A stretch of 64,000 nt of DNA from G965233625 sp965233625. Lineage in GTDB: Bacteria > Planctomycetota > Planctomycetia > Pirellulales > Pirellulaceae. Shown piece by piece: positions 26,045-35,355 of the stretch. Each line of letters begins with the position of its first letter. Positions within the stretch are counted from its first letter, which is position 1. The DNA lies in contig OZ247499.1 in assembly GCA_965233625.1 (NCBI GenBank), positions 4,340,001 through 4,404,000 on the forward strand, written 5' to 3'. The notes under the pieces are model-generated. The model was not told the DNA's origin, searched no databases, and saw only the letters and a list, made by a program, of their open reading frames with translations. The position numbers were made by a program, and so were the translations under genes.

Positions 26045-27031
26045 TTAGCCCTGGCGCTGGCTCATGCTGTTGCCCTTTCGCTTTGCGCTCTGGGGCGTGA
26101 AGAAATGTTCGTGGATGGCGGAGCCGATCTCGTTCAACTGGTGCTGGAAGTTGTCAATGTATTCATGAATGCCGGTGCGGATCACGTCGTCGACGGTGGT
26201 GTAATCCATGTTCGCACACAGTCTGCCAATGTGCTGTTCGGCCGGATTCGAGAAGGTGCCCAGTTTACTTCCAGTGATATTCCGCAGCGATTCGTGCGCG
26301 CGGATCATGCAGAAATGCATTGCACGTGGAAAGCAGGAATTGAGAATCAGAAAGTCCGCCACACGCGAGGGGGTAATCTTGCCGTGCTCACGGCGGTACA
26401 TCGAAAGTGCACTGGCCGACCGCAACAGTGCGGACCAGCGGACCACATCCAGCGTGGTGCCAATGTCGCTGGCGTCGGGCAGCAGAATGTAGTACTGCAC
26501 ATCCACCAGACGCGACGTCTTATCCGCCCGTTCAATCAACCGCGCCAGACGCGAGAAGTGCCAGGCTTCGCCGTGCGACATGGTGGCGTCCATCGCGCCG
26601 GCGTACAGGTGACTGGCCAGACGCACGCGCTGGCAGAAGTCCTGAGGCTGTTCCAGCGAAGGTGCGAAATTCGCCTCAGCCTTCACCATCAGATAGAACT
26701 TGTTGAGTTGCTCCCAGACCACCGAAGGTATCACTTCGCGAATGGTGCGGGCGTTCTCACGGGCGTTGGAAATGCACGACAGAATGGAGTTGGGATTCTC
26801 TTTGTCAAACGAAAGAAACTTCAGCACGTTCTCACGCGTTGGATTGCCGTATCTTTCTTTGAAATCATCCTGATCGCCGGTGGTGTAAACCAGGGGCGAC
26901 CACTGATTGCCGATTGGATCGGCTTCGCCGAGGGTCAGGTTATAGTTCACGTCGATAAAGCGGGCGACATTTTCAGCGCGCTCTACGTAGCGGCTTAACC
27001 AATAGACTGAATCTGCAACACGACTAAGCAT
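26045..27031 (-). CDS. alpha-E domain protein (DUF403)
   Basis: A 328-residue, almost wholly helical alpha-E protein. It starts MLSRVADSVYWLSRYVERAENVARFIDV, the typical beginning of the family, and contains DWEDDF-like acidic and aromatic clusters (HFSRLARLIERADKTSRLVD). The domain has no known reaction. It is found almost only with circularly permuted ATP-grasp and transglutaminase proteins, so it is thought to support their amide-forming chemistry. Its ATG overlaps the upstream TAA by one base (TAATG), which suggests coupled translation with the ATP-grasp gene. Confidence 0.93.
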   Translation of the reverse strand: MLSRVADSVYWLSRYVERAENVARFIDVNYNLTLGEADPIGNQWSPLVYTTGDQDDFKERYGNPTRENVLKFLSFDKENPNSILSCISNARENARTIREVIPSVVWEQLNKFYLMVKAEANFAPSLEQPQDFCQRVRLASHLYAGAMDATMSHGEAWHFSRLARLIERADKTSRLVDVQYYILLPDASDIGTTLDVVRWSALLRSASALSMYRREHGKITPSRVADFLILNSCFPRAMHFCMIRAHESLRNITGSKLGTFSNPAEQHIGRLCANMDYTTVDDVIRTGIHEYIDNFQHQLNEIGSAIHEHFFTPQSAKRKGNSMSQRQG

Positions 27032-28512
27032 TACGCGCCCTCCTGGACACTAGTTTGAGACTGCGACTGGCTTTGACTGCCGTCGCGCAATACCCAGGTG
27101 TCTTTGCTGCCGCCGCCCTGCGAAGAGTTAACCACCATCGAGCCTTCCCGCAGCGCCACGCGGGTCAGGCCGCCCGGCATCACATAGATTTCTTTGCCGC
27201 ACAGCACAAAAGGTCTGAGATCAACGTGGCGTGGTTTCAGCTGGCTATCGATCAGCGTCGGCACGGTCGAGAGCGTCAGCATCGGCTGTGCGATCCAGTC
27301 ACGCGGTTTCTGGCGGATGGATTCGGCGCACTTGGCGCGTTCTTCATCAGTCGCCTGTGGACCCATCAGAATGCCGTAACCGCCCGATTCGTTGGTGGGC
27401 TTCACAACCAGTTTGTCGAGGTTGGCCAGCACATATTCGCACTGCTTCTCATCGGCACACAGGTAGGTGGGCACGTTGGGCAGAATCGGATCTTCACCCA
27501 GGTAGTATTTGATAATTTCCGGTACGTAAGCGTAAACCGCTTTGTCGTCCGCCACACCGGTTCCCGGTGCGTTGGCCAGCGTGACCCGCCCGGCGCGGAC
27601 AACCTCCATCAGGTTCGGGACACCCAGCGCCGAGTCCGGCCGGAAGGCGACCGGGTCGATAAAGTCGTCGTCAATGCGGCGGTAGATAACGTCCACACGC
27701 TTCAGGCCGCGCGTGGTGGTCATGTAGACGTAGCCGTTTTCGACCACCAGGTCAGAACCCTGCACCAGCTCGATGCCCATCTGCTGCGCGAGAAACGTGT
27801 GTTCGAAGTACGCAGAGTTATAGATGCCGGGCGTCAATACGACTGCCACGGGATGGGTCACGCCTTCGGGGGCGCAATCAAGCAGCGTCTGCAGCAACTG
27901 TTCCGGATAGTCGTCAATCGCCTCGACGGACATGCCCTGGAACACATGGGCGAATGTGCGTTTCATCAGCTCACGGTTTTCCAGAACATAAGAAACGCCC
28001 GATGGGCAGCGGAGATTATCCTCCAGCACATAGATCTGCCCATCGCGATCGCGGATCAGATCTACGCCCGTGATATGGCACCACACATTCTGCGGCGGAC
28101 GATAGCCAACGCACTGTTGCCGCAGCGTTTTGGAAGAAGAAATCAGCTCTTCCGGGACGGCCTTATCTTTGAAGATCTTGCGGTCGTTGTAGATATCGCC
28201 CACGAACAGATTCAATGCGCGGATACGCTGCTGCAGGCCCAGATTCACCCGCTGCCATTCGGCCCCATCAATGATCCGCGGCATCAGATCAAACGGCCAT
28301 ACTTTCTCCGTGCCCGCCTGATGACCGTATACCGTAAAAGTGATGCCCAGATTCTGCAGGCTGACTTCCGCGGCTTTCTGGCGTTGCTGAATGTTCTGAT
28401 CGGAGAGCTGTTTCAGCCGGTCCACGAACTGCGCACCGCAGGCGCGCGGACTGCCGTCGGCTGAAAACATCTCGTCGTAGCAATCAGGTGACGCGTACGC
28501 GGGCAATTCCAT
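27031..28512 (-). CDS. circularly permuted ATP-grasp protein (DUF404/DUF407)
   Basis: A 493-residue stand-alone circularly permuted ATP-grasp ligase. Visible features are YDEMFSADGSPRACGAQF at the start, WPFDLMPRIIDGAEW, RDRDGQIYVLEDNLRCPSGVSYVLENR (probably ATP/Mg binding), VDVIYRRIDDDF, and VVKPTNESGGYG, a glycine-rich nucleotide loop. It is expected to activate a carboxylate as acyl phosphate and join it to an amine. It is the first gene of the run, so the promoter is presumably in 28513-29024. It ends in a Ser/Gln tail (SQSQSQSQTS), which is unusual and probably unstructured. Confidence 0.94.
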   Translation of the reverse strand: MELPAYASPDCYDEMFSADGSPRACGAQFVDRLKQLSDQNIQQRQKAAEVSLQNLGITFTVYGHQAGTEKVWPFDLMPRIIDGAEWQRVNLGLQQRIRALNLFVGDIYNDRKIFKDKAVPEELISSSKTLRQQCVGYRPPQNVWCHITGVDLIRDRDGQIYVLEDNLRCPSGVSYVLENRELMKRTFAHVFQGMSVEAIDDYPEQLLQTLLDCAPEGVTHPVAVVLTPGIYNSAYFEHTFLAQQMGIELVQGSDLVVENGYVYMTTTRGLKRVDVIYRRIDDDFIDPVAFRPDSALGVPNLMEVVRAGRVTLANAPGTGVADDKAVYAYVPEIIKYYLGEDPILPNVPTYLCADEKQCEYVLANLDKLVVKPTNESGGYGILMGPQATDEERAKCAESIRQKPRDWIAQPMLTLSTVPTLIDSQLKPRHVDLRPFVLCGKEIYVMPGGLTRVALREGSMVVNSSQGGGSKDTWVLRDGSQSQSQSQTSVQEGA

Positions 28513-29024
28513 AACGTTAACTTTCCAATCGGCAGATTAAGTCAGGTTTAACATCGGCTGCGAAATTCAGCGGCTGTCGCTACAAATACCCATCCCCCAT
28601 AATTCTGAAGGATGTTCAATCTTCGTAACCCAGGTTTTCCGGCAAAGCGACTCATAACAGTCACGCCACTGATGGACGTTGCAAGCATTGTGCCGCTGGA
28701 CGGGAAATAATCTGTGGTAAACGCCAGAACTACCTGAATTTAGGTGGTAGCACACGTATTATTACCGGGCCGCTAATTCCGGAGCTTAGGGAATGTGCGT
28801 AAGTTGCCTAGCATTAAGGCATCTCTCGATTCCAACTTGGTAGAATCGCTGATGCAGCAGATTTGTTGAAGGCCGCGTGATAAACCACAGTTCTGGTAAG
28901 GGTCACAGCCGCGAGCGTTAAGATTATCTTGCAACGTGGTGAAGCTTGTAAAAGCATAACATAATTCAATACAGACTTTTAGCGGCAGCCGCGGTCGTGC
29001 GATTTACATCAGGGAGTTTCAAGC
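28513..29024. other. intergenic region, 512 bp
   Basis: This divergent region between the ATP-grasp operon (minus) and the cupredoxin gene (plus) should contain promoters for both. It is more A+T-rich than its surroundings. No repeat family member, RNA gene or believable frame was found; a 62-codon minus-strand frame at 28567-28755 has no support. Confidence 0.4.
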
Positions 29025-29708
29025 TTGAACCGGCAACTATTGATTTTCATGGCACTTGCACTGGTCGCTGCGGCAGCGGGGCCTCAAGCTTCATGGGGCG
29101 ACGACACCGCAACGGTAGAGGGAGTTGTCACCTTTGCAGAGAACCCCAGTAACAAATGGCGTTACTCCCGGTACTACGTCAAACGATCGGCCCGTAAGGA
29201 ACTGGCTGAAACAGTAGTGGTGCTGCAAGGCGTGAAACTGGCGGAAAAGCCGGCCGCTTCCACCGTGGTAGTGGATCAGGAGAACTTCCGTTTTGTCCCT
29301 GAAACAACCACCATCTCTGCTGGCGACACCGTGTTGTTTAAGAACAGCGATAACACAGTGCATAATGTGAATTGCTTCAACAAAGCTTTCCGCTTCAATG
29401 TGAATATGCCGGCGGGCGGCATGGACAAAAAGACGTTCGCCAAAGCGGGCGATGTGGACAATCCGTACCGTCTGGGCTGCATCTTCCATTCCGCGATGCG
29501 AGCTTGGGTCTACGTCTTCGATCATCCTTATCACACCGTCACTACGACCGATGGCGCCTTTAAGTTCAGCGGAATCCCGGCCGGCGAGTACACCCTGCAG
29601 CTGGTCCACCCGGCCGGGCAGATGCAGGCCAGCCGTAAAATTGTGCTGACGGCCGGCCAGACGCAAAAGGTTGACATCGCGCTGCGGCGTAGCGATAAAG
29701 CAGAGTGA
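29025..29708 (+). CDS. secreted cupredoxin-domain protein
   Basis: A 227-residue exported protein. A signal peptide (about 1-25) is followed by a plastocyanin-like domain. The likely copper ligands are His113 (TVHNV), Cys152, His155 and Met158 (GCIFHSAMRAWVYV), an arrangement like type 1 copper sites. The last 50 residues (DGAFKFSGIPAGEYTLQLVHP) form a small carboxypeptidase-regulatory-like beta domain. Electron transfer in the periplasm is inferred. The start is TTG with an AGGGAG site; an ATG at 29049 is less likely because it would remove part of the signal peptide. The molybdoenzyme gene begins 62 bp downstream, a plausible electron partner. Confidence 0.85.
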   Translation: MNRQLLIFMALALVAAAAGPQASWGDDTATVEGVVTFAENPSNKWRYSRYYVKRSARKELAETVVVLQGVKLAEKPAASTVVVDQENFRFVPETTTISAGDTVLFKNSDNTVHNVNCFNKAFRFNVNMPAGGMDKKTFAKAGDVDNPYRLGCIFHSAMRAWVYVFDHPYHTVTTTDGAFKFSGIPAGEYTLQLVHPAGQMQASRKIVLTAGQTQKVDIALRRSDKAE

Positions 29709-29770
29709 TTCATACGGCAGAAAACGACTGAGACAGCACCCCATCCTGCTCCACCCCACCAGACAGCAAC

Positions 29771-30943
29771 ATGAAAACGCCCAACCGTCGCGACGCCCTG
29801 AAAACTGGTTCCGTCTTTCTTGCCTCCGCCGTCGCCCACATGTCGGCGCCCGGATTTGTCTTCCCTGGCGAAGAAGCAGAAGGCGAACTGGTGCCGTTCA
29901 TTAACAATCCACGGACGGGGCCTAACCGCCTGGACTGGGAGACGCTGGCCAAAGACGAATGGCTGACGCCGCAGGATCAGGTGTTCAGCGTGCAGCATTA
30001 CGGCATCCCCAAGTTCGACGCCAAAACCTTCAAGCTGAAGGTCGGCGGCCTGGTCGAAAAGCCCATGTCGCTCTCGCTGGAACAACTCCGCGCACGCGAC
30101 GCCAGCGAGCAGCTGATGACGCTCGAATGCAGCGGCAACGGCGCCTCGCCTGGTTTCTCCAATGCAATTTACAACAGCAACTGGAAGGGAACGCTGCTCG
30201 CCCCGCTTCTGAAAGAAGCAGGCATCAAAGACGGCGCCATCGAAGTCGTGTTCTTCGGCATCGATCAGAAGAAAGAATCCATCCGCCGCGGGGTTGAAGT
30301 GGATGTGCCCTTCGGCCGCAGTGTTTCATTGAACGATGCGATGAACTCTGGCCTGATGCTCGCCTACGAACGTAACGGCAAACCGCTGGAATTACGCAAC
30401 GGCGCGCCTTTGCGGGTGATTGCACCGGGCCGCTACGGCATTGCGAACGTGAAATGGGTGCACCGCATCGAAGTCCGCGACCGTCGTTATATGGGCCGTT
30501 ACATGGCCCGCGACTATGTCACCGTCCGCGGCGAAAAGAAGAACGGCGAAGTAACCTTCGTCGAAACGTCCGTCTATCGCATGAATCTGAAATCCGTCGT
30601 CGCCCGCGTCACCCGTGGCGAAACCGCCGGCGGCAAAGTGCCCCTGCAAGTATTCGGCGCCGCCTGGGACGACGGTACGGGCATCGCCAAAGTCGAAGTC
30701 AAACTCGGCGACGGCAAGTGGCAGGAAGCTACGCTGCACAAAGAACCCAGCGCGAAATACTCCTGGACTTTCTATTCCCTGGATCTAGGCAATGTCGAGC
30801 CAGGCAAATACGAAATCGTCTCCCGCGCCACGGGCGTCGACGGCCGCGTGCAACCCTCCAAAGACGACGACGAAATCGCCCTCAAGAAAACCTACTGGGA
30901 AGCCTACGCCCAATGGGTCCGCGAGATCGAAGTCGAAGCATAA
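29771..30943 (+). CDS. sulfite-oxidase-like molybdopterin enzyme
   Basis: A 390-residue sulfite oxidase family protein. The molybdenum-binding Cys is Cys120 in LMTLECSGNG. The oxidoreductase domain continues with PLRVIAPGRYGIANVKWVHRIEV, and the C-terminal dimerisation domain (about 280-390) is an immunoglobulin-like fold with FGAAWDDGTGIAKVEV. The start MKTPNRRDALKTGS has a twin-arginine-like signal, so export as a folded cofactor-loaded protein is inferred. Related enzymes oxidise sulfite, or act on other small substrates; the exact one cannot be told. The adjacent cupredoxin may accept electrons. Confidence 0.9.
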   Translation: MKTPNRRDALKTGSVFLASAVAHMSAPGFVFPGEEAEGELVPFINNPRTGPNRLDWETLAKDEWLTPQDQVFSVQHYGIPKFDAKTFKLKVGGLVEKPMSLSLEQLRARDASEQLMTLECSGNGASPGFSNAIYNSNWKGTLLAPLLKEAGIKDGAIEVVFFGIDQKKESIRRGVEVDVPFGRSVSLNDAMNSGLMLAYERNGKPLELRNGAPLRVIAPGRYGIANVKWVHRIEVRDRRYMGRYMARDYVTVRGEKKNGEVTFVETSVYRMNLKSVVARVTRGETAGGKVPLQVFGAAWDDGTGIAKVEVKLGDGKWQEATLHKEPSAKYSWTFYSLDLGNVEPGKYEIVSRATGVDGRVQPSKDDDEIALKKTYWEAYAQWVREIEVEA

Positions 30944-30944
30944 G

Positions 30945-31094
30945 CGTAGGGCAGGCGCCTGCCTGCCGCTTCGCAGGAGTCCGTCGCCTGACTTCCCGAC
31001 GTTGCATTACATAGACGGGGCAAGACACACACGCTGATCTACGCACGCTCTCAAACCGGAGTGGTCGTTCAAGGCAGGCAGGCGCCTGCCCTAC
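30945..31094. repeat. dispersed inverted repeat (CAGGCGCCTG family), widely spaced arms
   Basis: The left arm CGTAGGGCAGGCGCCTGCCT lies at 30945-30968, starting right after the molybdoenzyme stop. The right arm (GGCAGGCAGGCGCCTGCCCT) ends at 31094. The arms are separated by about 104 bp, longer than in other copies. The element fills the gap to the convergent fabH gene. Confidence 0.82.
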
Positions 31095-31104
31095 CGGCTT
31101 GGTC

Positions 31105-32217
31105 TTACCACCGCATGACGGCGGCGCCCCAGGTGAGGCCGGCGCCGAAGCCGCAGGTGAGGATGTGATCGCCGCGGTTGATGCGGCCTTCGCGGTGTGC
31201 TTCATCCAGGACCAGAGGGATGCTGCCGGCAGAGGTGTTGCCGTAGCGGTCGAGATTGACGTGCACTTTCGCGCGGTCGATGCCTACGGCTTCTACCGCA
31301 GCATCAATGATGCGGACGTTGGCCTGATGTAGCACAAGCAGGTCAATCTCGTCGGCCGTCATGCGGGCTTCGCTGATGGTGCGGGCGATACATTCGGCGA
31401 CTTTCCGCACGGCCCATTTGAAGACGGGGCGGCCTTCCATCTGCAGGAACTGGCGGTTCTCTTTGAGGACAGTTTCCGAGAGTGGTTCGCGGGTGCCGCC
31501 GCCGGGCGTTACCAGCAGGTCGGCGCCTTGACCATCGGAACCCAGGTTGTAGGCCAGCACGCCGCTGGCTTCTTCGCCTGTGGAGGTTGATGGTTGGAGC
31601 AGAACCGCGCCGGAACCATCGCCGAACAGCGGGAACGTGATCTTGTCAGCCGGATTCAGCACCCGCGACATCAGATCGGCGCCAACGACCAGAGCATTGC
31701 GCGAACAGCCGCTGTGGACAAACTGCATGCCCGTCATCAGGCCGAACATAAAGCCCGAACAGGCTGCGTTTACATCGAACGCAGGTGCGTTGCTGCCTAG
31801 CTTCGCTGCCAGGTGGCAGGCGGTGGAGGGCATCGGTGTGTCGGGTGTCATCGTGGCGACGACGATCATATCGACATCGTCCACACCAACACCGGCGTTT
31901 TCGAGACAGCGGATGGCGGATTCGTGCGCCATATCGCTGGTGTTCATTCCGTCCGGAGCGCGTCGCCGGGCGCGGATGCCCGTACGCTGTATGATCCAGT
32001 CGGCGTCGTATCCCAGTTCGGCCAGATCTTCGTTCCGCACTACTTCTGGCGGCGCGTACGAACCGGTGGCAGCCACACGCACGCCGGTTAACTGCCGGCG
32101 GACGGGCTTGCTCGCGGTGTCTGCCGATGTCCCGGTGGCGGGATCGCTGGGCGTGTTATCCGTGGCGGCCTGATGGTTCACGTTGCCGTTTTCCGATGTC
32201 GAAATCGTAGATGCCAT
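31105..32217 (-). CDS. fabH: 3-oxoacyl-ACP synthase III (FabH family)
   Basis: FabH condenses acetyl-CoA with malonyl-ACP to start fatty-acid chains. The 370-residue protein has the Cys-His-Asn triad: Cys in VNAACSGFMFGL, His in LVLHQANVRI, and Asn in YGNTSAGSIPL. WIIQRTGIRARR and TPDTPMPSTA are also typical. About 45 residues precede the conserved start (VRVAATGSYAPPEVV), a polar Ser/Thr/Asn-rich extension not needed for catalysis. The ATG at 32217 is chosen; a GTG at 32244 would add nine residues. No other fab genes are nearby, so a secondary-metabolite-type paralogue is possible. Confidence 0.92.
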   Translation of the reverse strand: MASTISTSENGNVNHQAATDNTPSDPATGTSADTASKPVRRQLTGVRVAATGSYAPPEVVRNEDLAELGYDADWIIQRTGIRARRRAPDGMNTSDMAHESAIRCLENAGVGVDDVDMIVVATMTPDTPMPSTACHLAAKLGSNAPAFDVNAACSGFMFGLMTGMQFVHSGCSRNALVVGADLMSRVLNPADKITFPLFGDGSGAVLLQPSTSTGEEASGVLAYNLGSDGQGADLLVTPGGGTREPLSETVLKENRQFLQMEGRPVFKWAVRKVAECIARTISEARMTADEIDLLVLHQANVRIIDAAVEAVGIDRAKVHVNLDRYGNTSAGSIPLVLDEAHREGRINRGDHILTCGFGAGLTWGAAVMRW

Positions 32218-32448
32218 ATCAACTATCCACGTAGCCGGACACACCGGCGCCGCCGCGGATTCATAATCAGGTAAGTTTGCACCAAACCTGATTGTACTTG
32301 ATTTCTAGTTATCATGCAGCCGGAATGTACGCCCTTATGAAAGTCGGCGAATGGGCGTGATTTTCACGCAAATACGCCTGACATGCGTGTAGTTAGGGGT
32401 ATCGACCGGGTTATATGGTTTACTGCCAGGGTGGATTACTGCGCCTTG

Positions 32449-34017
32449 TCACCCTTGTTCCGGGCGGACCGGCTTCTCCGATCCCGGCGGCAGATCCGGC
32501 TGATCGATTGCGGGCGGCGCCGGGCTGCGGACCAGATGTTGCCCCTCCTGGGGCAGACCTGTTTCACTCAACCGTACATCGCCGGCTTTGTTTTCCACCT
32601 GTTCATAGAACTCACGCGGGCGGGAAACGGTGACACCATCCACCTGCGAGATAAACATCCATTGCCGCAGACCCGCATCCCAGGCGGGCGAGCCACGGTC
32701 TACGTGAGAAACCACGACGCATTCCTTCTTGTCGATCCGCTCACCGTGTTGTTCCATCACGCCGTAAGGAACCGCCGTGGTGAAGTCTACCTGCATCCCG
32801 CGCCAGGAAGGTTCCGGCGCCGTGGCAATGGAAGGGCGGTCCAGGTTCAGATGCTTTTTGGAAAGTGCGACGGTGACAGAAAGTTCGCGACCGCTGCGGC
32901 GTAGTGTCAGCCTGACGCTGTCGCCAGGGGCAATGCGGCTGAGATCGCGGATTAGTTCGTGCGAGGTGGAAACACGGTTGCCGTTCACGTGCGAGATAAT
33001 GTCCATGTTCGCCCGCAGCCCGGCCTTCGATGCGGGGCTGCCTGCCACCACGTGTTTGACCCACACGCCAAACTCGCCATTGCGGCGGCGGTCTGCCGAA
33101 AGGTTCGCCGTGCCGATGCCCAGAAAACCGTTGCCGGTGATCAGGCCATTGCCTAGATCCCGGATCACGCGTCGCGTGTATTCATCCATGGGCACGGCAA
33201 AGCCGCCGGACTTATCGTAACCCGCCAGCGCCGCCAGCGACGTTGTCAGCCCGATCATCTCTCCCTTGAGGTTAATCAGCGCGCCGCCGCTGGAACCTAG
33301 ATTCACGCGGTTATCGCAGTAGATAAGCGTGCCGTAATAGTGCACGTTTTCTCTGCCGGGCGTCTGATCCGCGCTGCGGTTGTCTGCGTTCCAGGGCGTG
33401 CGTGCCCGCGGCCTGCGGGCCAGACCGCTGATGATGCCCCAACTGGCCGTCGGCTCTCCGTCGTGGGCGATGCCGTACGCGTTGCCCAGCGAAATCACGA
33501 ACCGCCCCTTCTTCAGCTTTGTCGTGTCAGCGAAAGCGATGGGCGGAATCGCCGCGCCATCGATCCGCAGCATGGCCAGGTCGTACCACGAGTGGGCGCC
33601 AACCAGCTTCGCGCGGTACGCCTTCTTCTGCCAGTAAACGTAATAGTCATAGCGATCCGGGTCGCGTAAGACGTGGTAGTTGGTCAGGATCGAACCATTC
33701 TGGTCCACCGCCACGCCGGCGCCGAATTCGTTGGGAATGAACTCCGGGTCCAGCGCTCCAGCATCCGGCCCGACCTGCCCGATGCCGCGGCCCTTCCGCA
33801 CCCGCGCGATAGCGACGACGGACTTCTCCGCTTTGGCGATGGCGTTGACCAGCACCTTTTCCATCGTCAGCGCGGCTTGCAGCGGTGTGGGTTCTTCCTG
33901 ACCGTGGCAGACGGAAGATGTCAGCAGGTGGGCGCCGCACAGAATTGCAGCGCATAGAAAAACGCCGGTGATCTGCACAGGCGTTATTCGATGGAGGATG
34001 GACAATGCTCGACTCAT
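32449..34017 (-). CDS. HtrA/DegP-type trypsin-like serine protease with two PDZ-like domains
   Basis: A 522-residue exported protease. A signal peptide or anchor covers about residues 10-40. The chymotrypsin-fold domain has the triad His115 (LTNYHVLRD), Asp146 (YDLAMLRIDG) and Ser243 (NLGSSGGALIN). A PDZ domain follows (FGVWVKHVVAGSPASKAGLRANMDII), then a second, more diverged one (CVVVSHVDRGSPAWDAGLRQWMFISQVDGV). The last 30 residues are Pro/Glu-rich. The role is probably periplasmic protein quality control. The ATG at 34017 has a GGGAG site; the upstream open frame to 34134 overlaps the 3' end of recA and is not used. Confidence 0.92.
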   Translation of the reverse strand: MSRALSILHRITPVQITGVFLCAAILCGAHLLTSSVCHGQEEPTPLQAALTMEKVLVNAIAKAEKSVVAIARVRKGRGIGQVGPDAGALDPEFIPNEFGAGVAVDQNGSILTNYHVLRDPDRYDYYVYWQKKAYRAKLVGAHSWYDLAMLRIDGAAIPPIAFADTTKLKKGRFVISLGNAYGIAHDGEPTASWGIISGLARRPRARTPWNADNRSADQTPGRENVHYYGTLIYCDNRVNLGSSGGALINLKGEMIGLTTSLAALAGYDKSGGFAVPMDEYTRRVIRDLGNGLITGNGFLGIGTANLSADRRRNGEFGVWVKHVVAGSPASKAGLRANMDIISHVNGNRVSTSHELIRDLSRIAPGDSVRLTLRRSGRELSVTVALSKKHLNLDRPSIATAPEPSWRGMQVDFTTAVPYGVMEQHGERIDKKECVVVSHVDRGSPAWDAGLRQWMFISQVDGVTVSRPREFYEQVENKAGDVRLSETGLPQEGQHLVRSPAPPAIDQPDLPPGSEKPVRPEQG

Positions 34018-34114
34018 CAACTTACTCCCGTGTCCAACTGGCGGCGGAGCAAGTCGTGTGCGGGTGCTGCGGGTGGAAGTTCTACCGCAGCGGCCCGCCG
34101 GAATTGCAACCGGC

Positions 34115-35272
34115 CTATTTCTCTGCGGCAGCATCGTCTGCTTCTGCCGCCTCAGCGTCGGTTGGCTCGACCGGGGCGCCTAGCCCTAATTTCGCCATGA
34201 TTTTCGCACGCAGTTCGGCGGAGACTTCGGGGTTCTCAATCAGATACTTCCGCGACTTCTCTTTGCCCTGGCCGATGTACTCATCATTGTACTTAAAGTA
34301 AGCACCGCTTTTGCTGATGATTTTATGTTCGACCGCCAGGTCCAGAATATCGCCTTCGTAACTGATGCCGCCTGAGTGCATCATATCAAATTCAGCAATG
34401 CGGAACGGAGGCGCCACCTTGTTCTTGACGATTTTCGCCTTCACACGCTGGCCGACCTGTTCGTCGCCATCTTTCAGCGCGCCGATGCGGCGGACGTCGA
34501 TACGCACGGAGCAGTAGAACTTCAACGCGCGGCCGCCGGGTGTGGTTTCCGGGCTGCCGAACATCACGCCGATCTTCTCGCGGATCTGGTTAATGCAGAT
34601 CACGGCCGTTTTGCTCTTGGAAATAACGCCGGTCAGCTTCCGCATGGACTGGCTCATCAGGCGGGCCTGCAAGCCCACGTGCGAGTCGCCAATTTCGCCA
34701 GCCAGTTCCGCCTTGGGCACCAGGGCCGCGACGGAGTCGATAATAATCACGTCGACCTGATTGGATTTAATCAGCATCTCGGCGATCTGCATCGCTTCTT
34801 CACCGCTGTTGGGCTGGCTGACCAGCAGCGTATCCAGCTCAACGCCCAGCTTCTTCGCCCAGGTCGGGTCGAAGGCGTGCTCCGCGTCGATAAACGCGCA
34901 GATGCCGCCCAGCCGCTGTGCTTCGGCCACAACATGCAGGGCGAGGGTTGTCTTACCGCTGGATTCCGGGCCATAGACCTCCGCAATGCGCCCGCGGGGA
35001 ATGCCCTGCCCGCCCAGCGCGATGTCTAGCGAGAGGCTGCCCGTGGGAATACCTTCGATCTTCGCTCGCTGGTCGGCGCCCAGCGGCATGATCGAACCTT
35101 CGCCGTAGGTCTTTTCGATCGCTTGCAGTGTGGTAGCGAGTGTATCGTTTTCCTTCAGAATTTCAGCGATACGGCCCTGTGGCTTGGCGACGGCTTTGCC
35201 CTTGGAACGTGTGGCTTTGGTCTTTTTGGCCATGCCATTCTTTGCGGCTTTGGTGGTGGTTGTGGTGACCAT
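34115..35272 (-). CDS. recA: recombinase A
   Basis: RecA forms filaments on single-stranded DNA, promotes strand exchange and triggers SOS cleavage of LexA. The 385-residue protein shows Walker A GPESSGKT, Walker B VDVIIIDSVAAL, the DNA-binding loop (QARLMSQSMRKLTG), and FGSPETTPGGRALKFY. The N-terminus has a 20-residue Lys/Thr-rich extension and the C-terminus is acidic, as is common. The ATG at 35272 has a strong AAGGAG site 7 bases ahead; a TTG two codons upstream is less likely. The HtrA gene follows 97 bp downstream on the same strand. Confidence 0.98.
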   Translation of the reverse strand: MVTTTTTKAAKNGMAKKTKATRSKGKAVAKPQGRIAEILKENDTLATTLQAIEKTYGEGSIMPLGADQRAKIEGIPTGSLSLDIALGGQGIPRGRIAEVYGPESSGKTTLALHVVAEAQRLGGICAFIDAEHAFDPTWAKKLGVELDTLLVSQPNSGEEAMQIAEMLIKSNQVDVIIIDSVAALVPKAELAGEIGDSHVGLQARLMSQSMRKLTGVISKSKTAVICINQIREKIGVMFGSPETTPGGRALKFYCSVRIDVRRIGALKDGDEQVGQRVKAKIVKNKVAPPFRIAEFDMMHSGGISYEGDILDLAVEHKIISKSGAYFKYNDEYIGQGKEKSRKYLIENPEVSAELRAKIMAKLGLGAPVEPTDAEAAEADDAAAEK

Positions 35273-35355
35273 GTTCAAACTCCTTGACGTGGGGAAACCA
35301 GGCGATCCTTAATTCCACAACCTGCTGCTTTGTTTTATAGAGCAGACAGGTTGAC

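Noticed and set aside
27055..28464. 469-codon plus-strand frame opposite the ATP-grasp gene
   Set aside because: Same reason: it mirrors a well-supported gene and has no recognisable domain.
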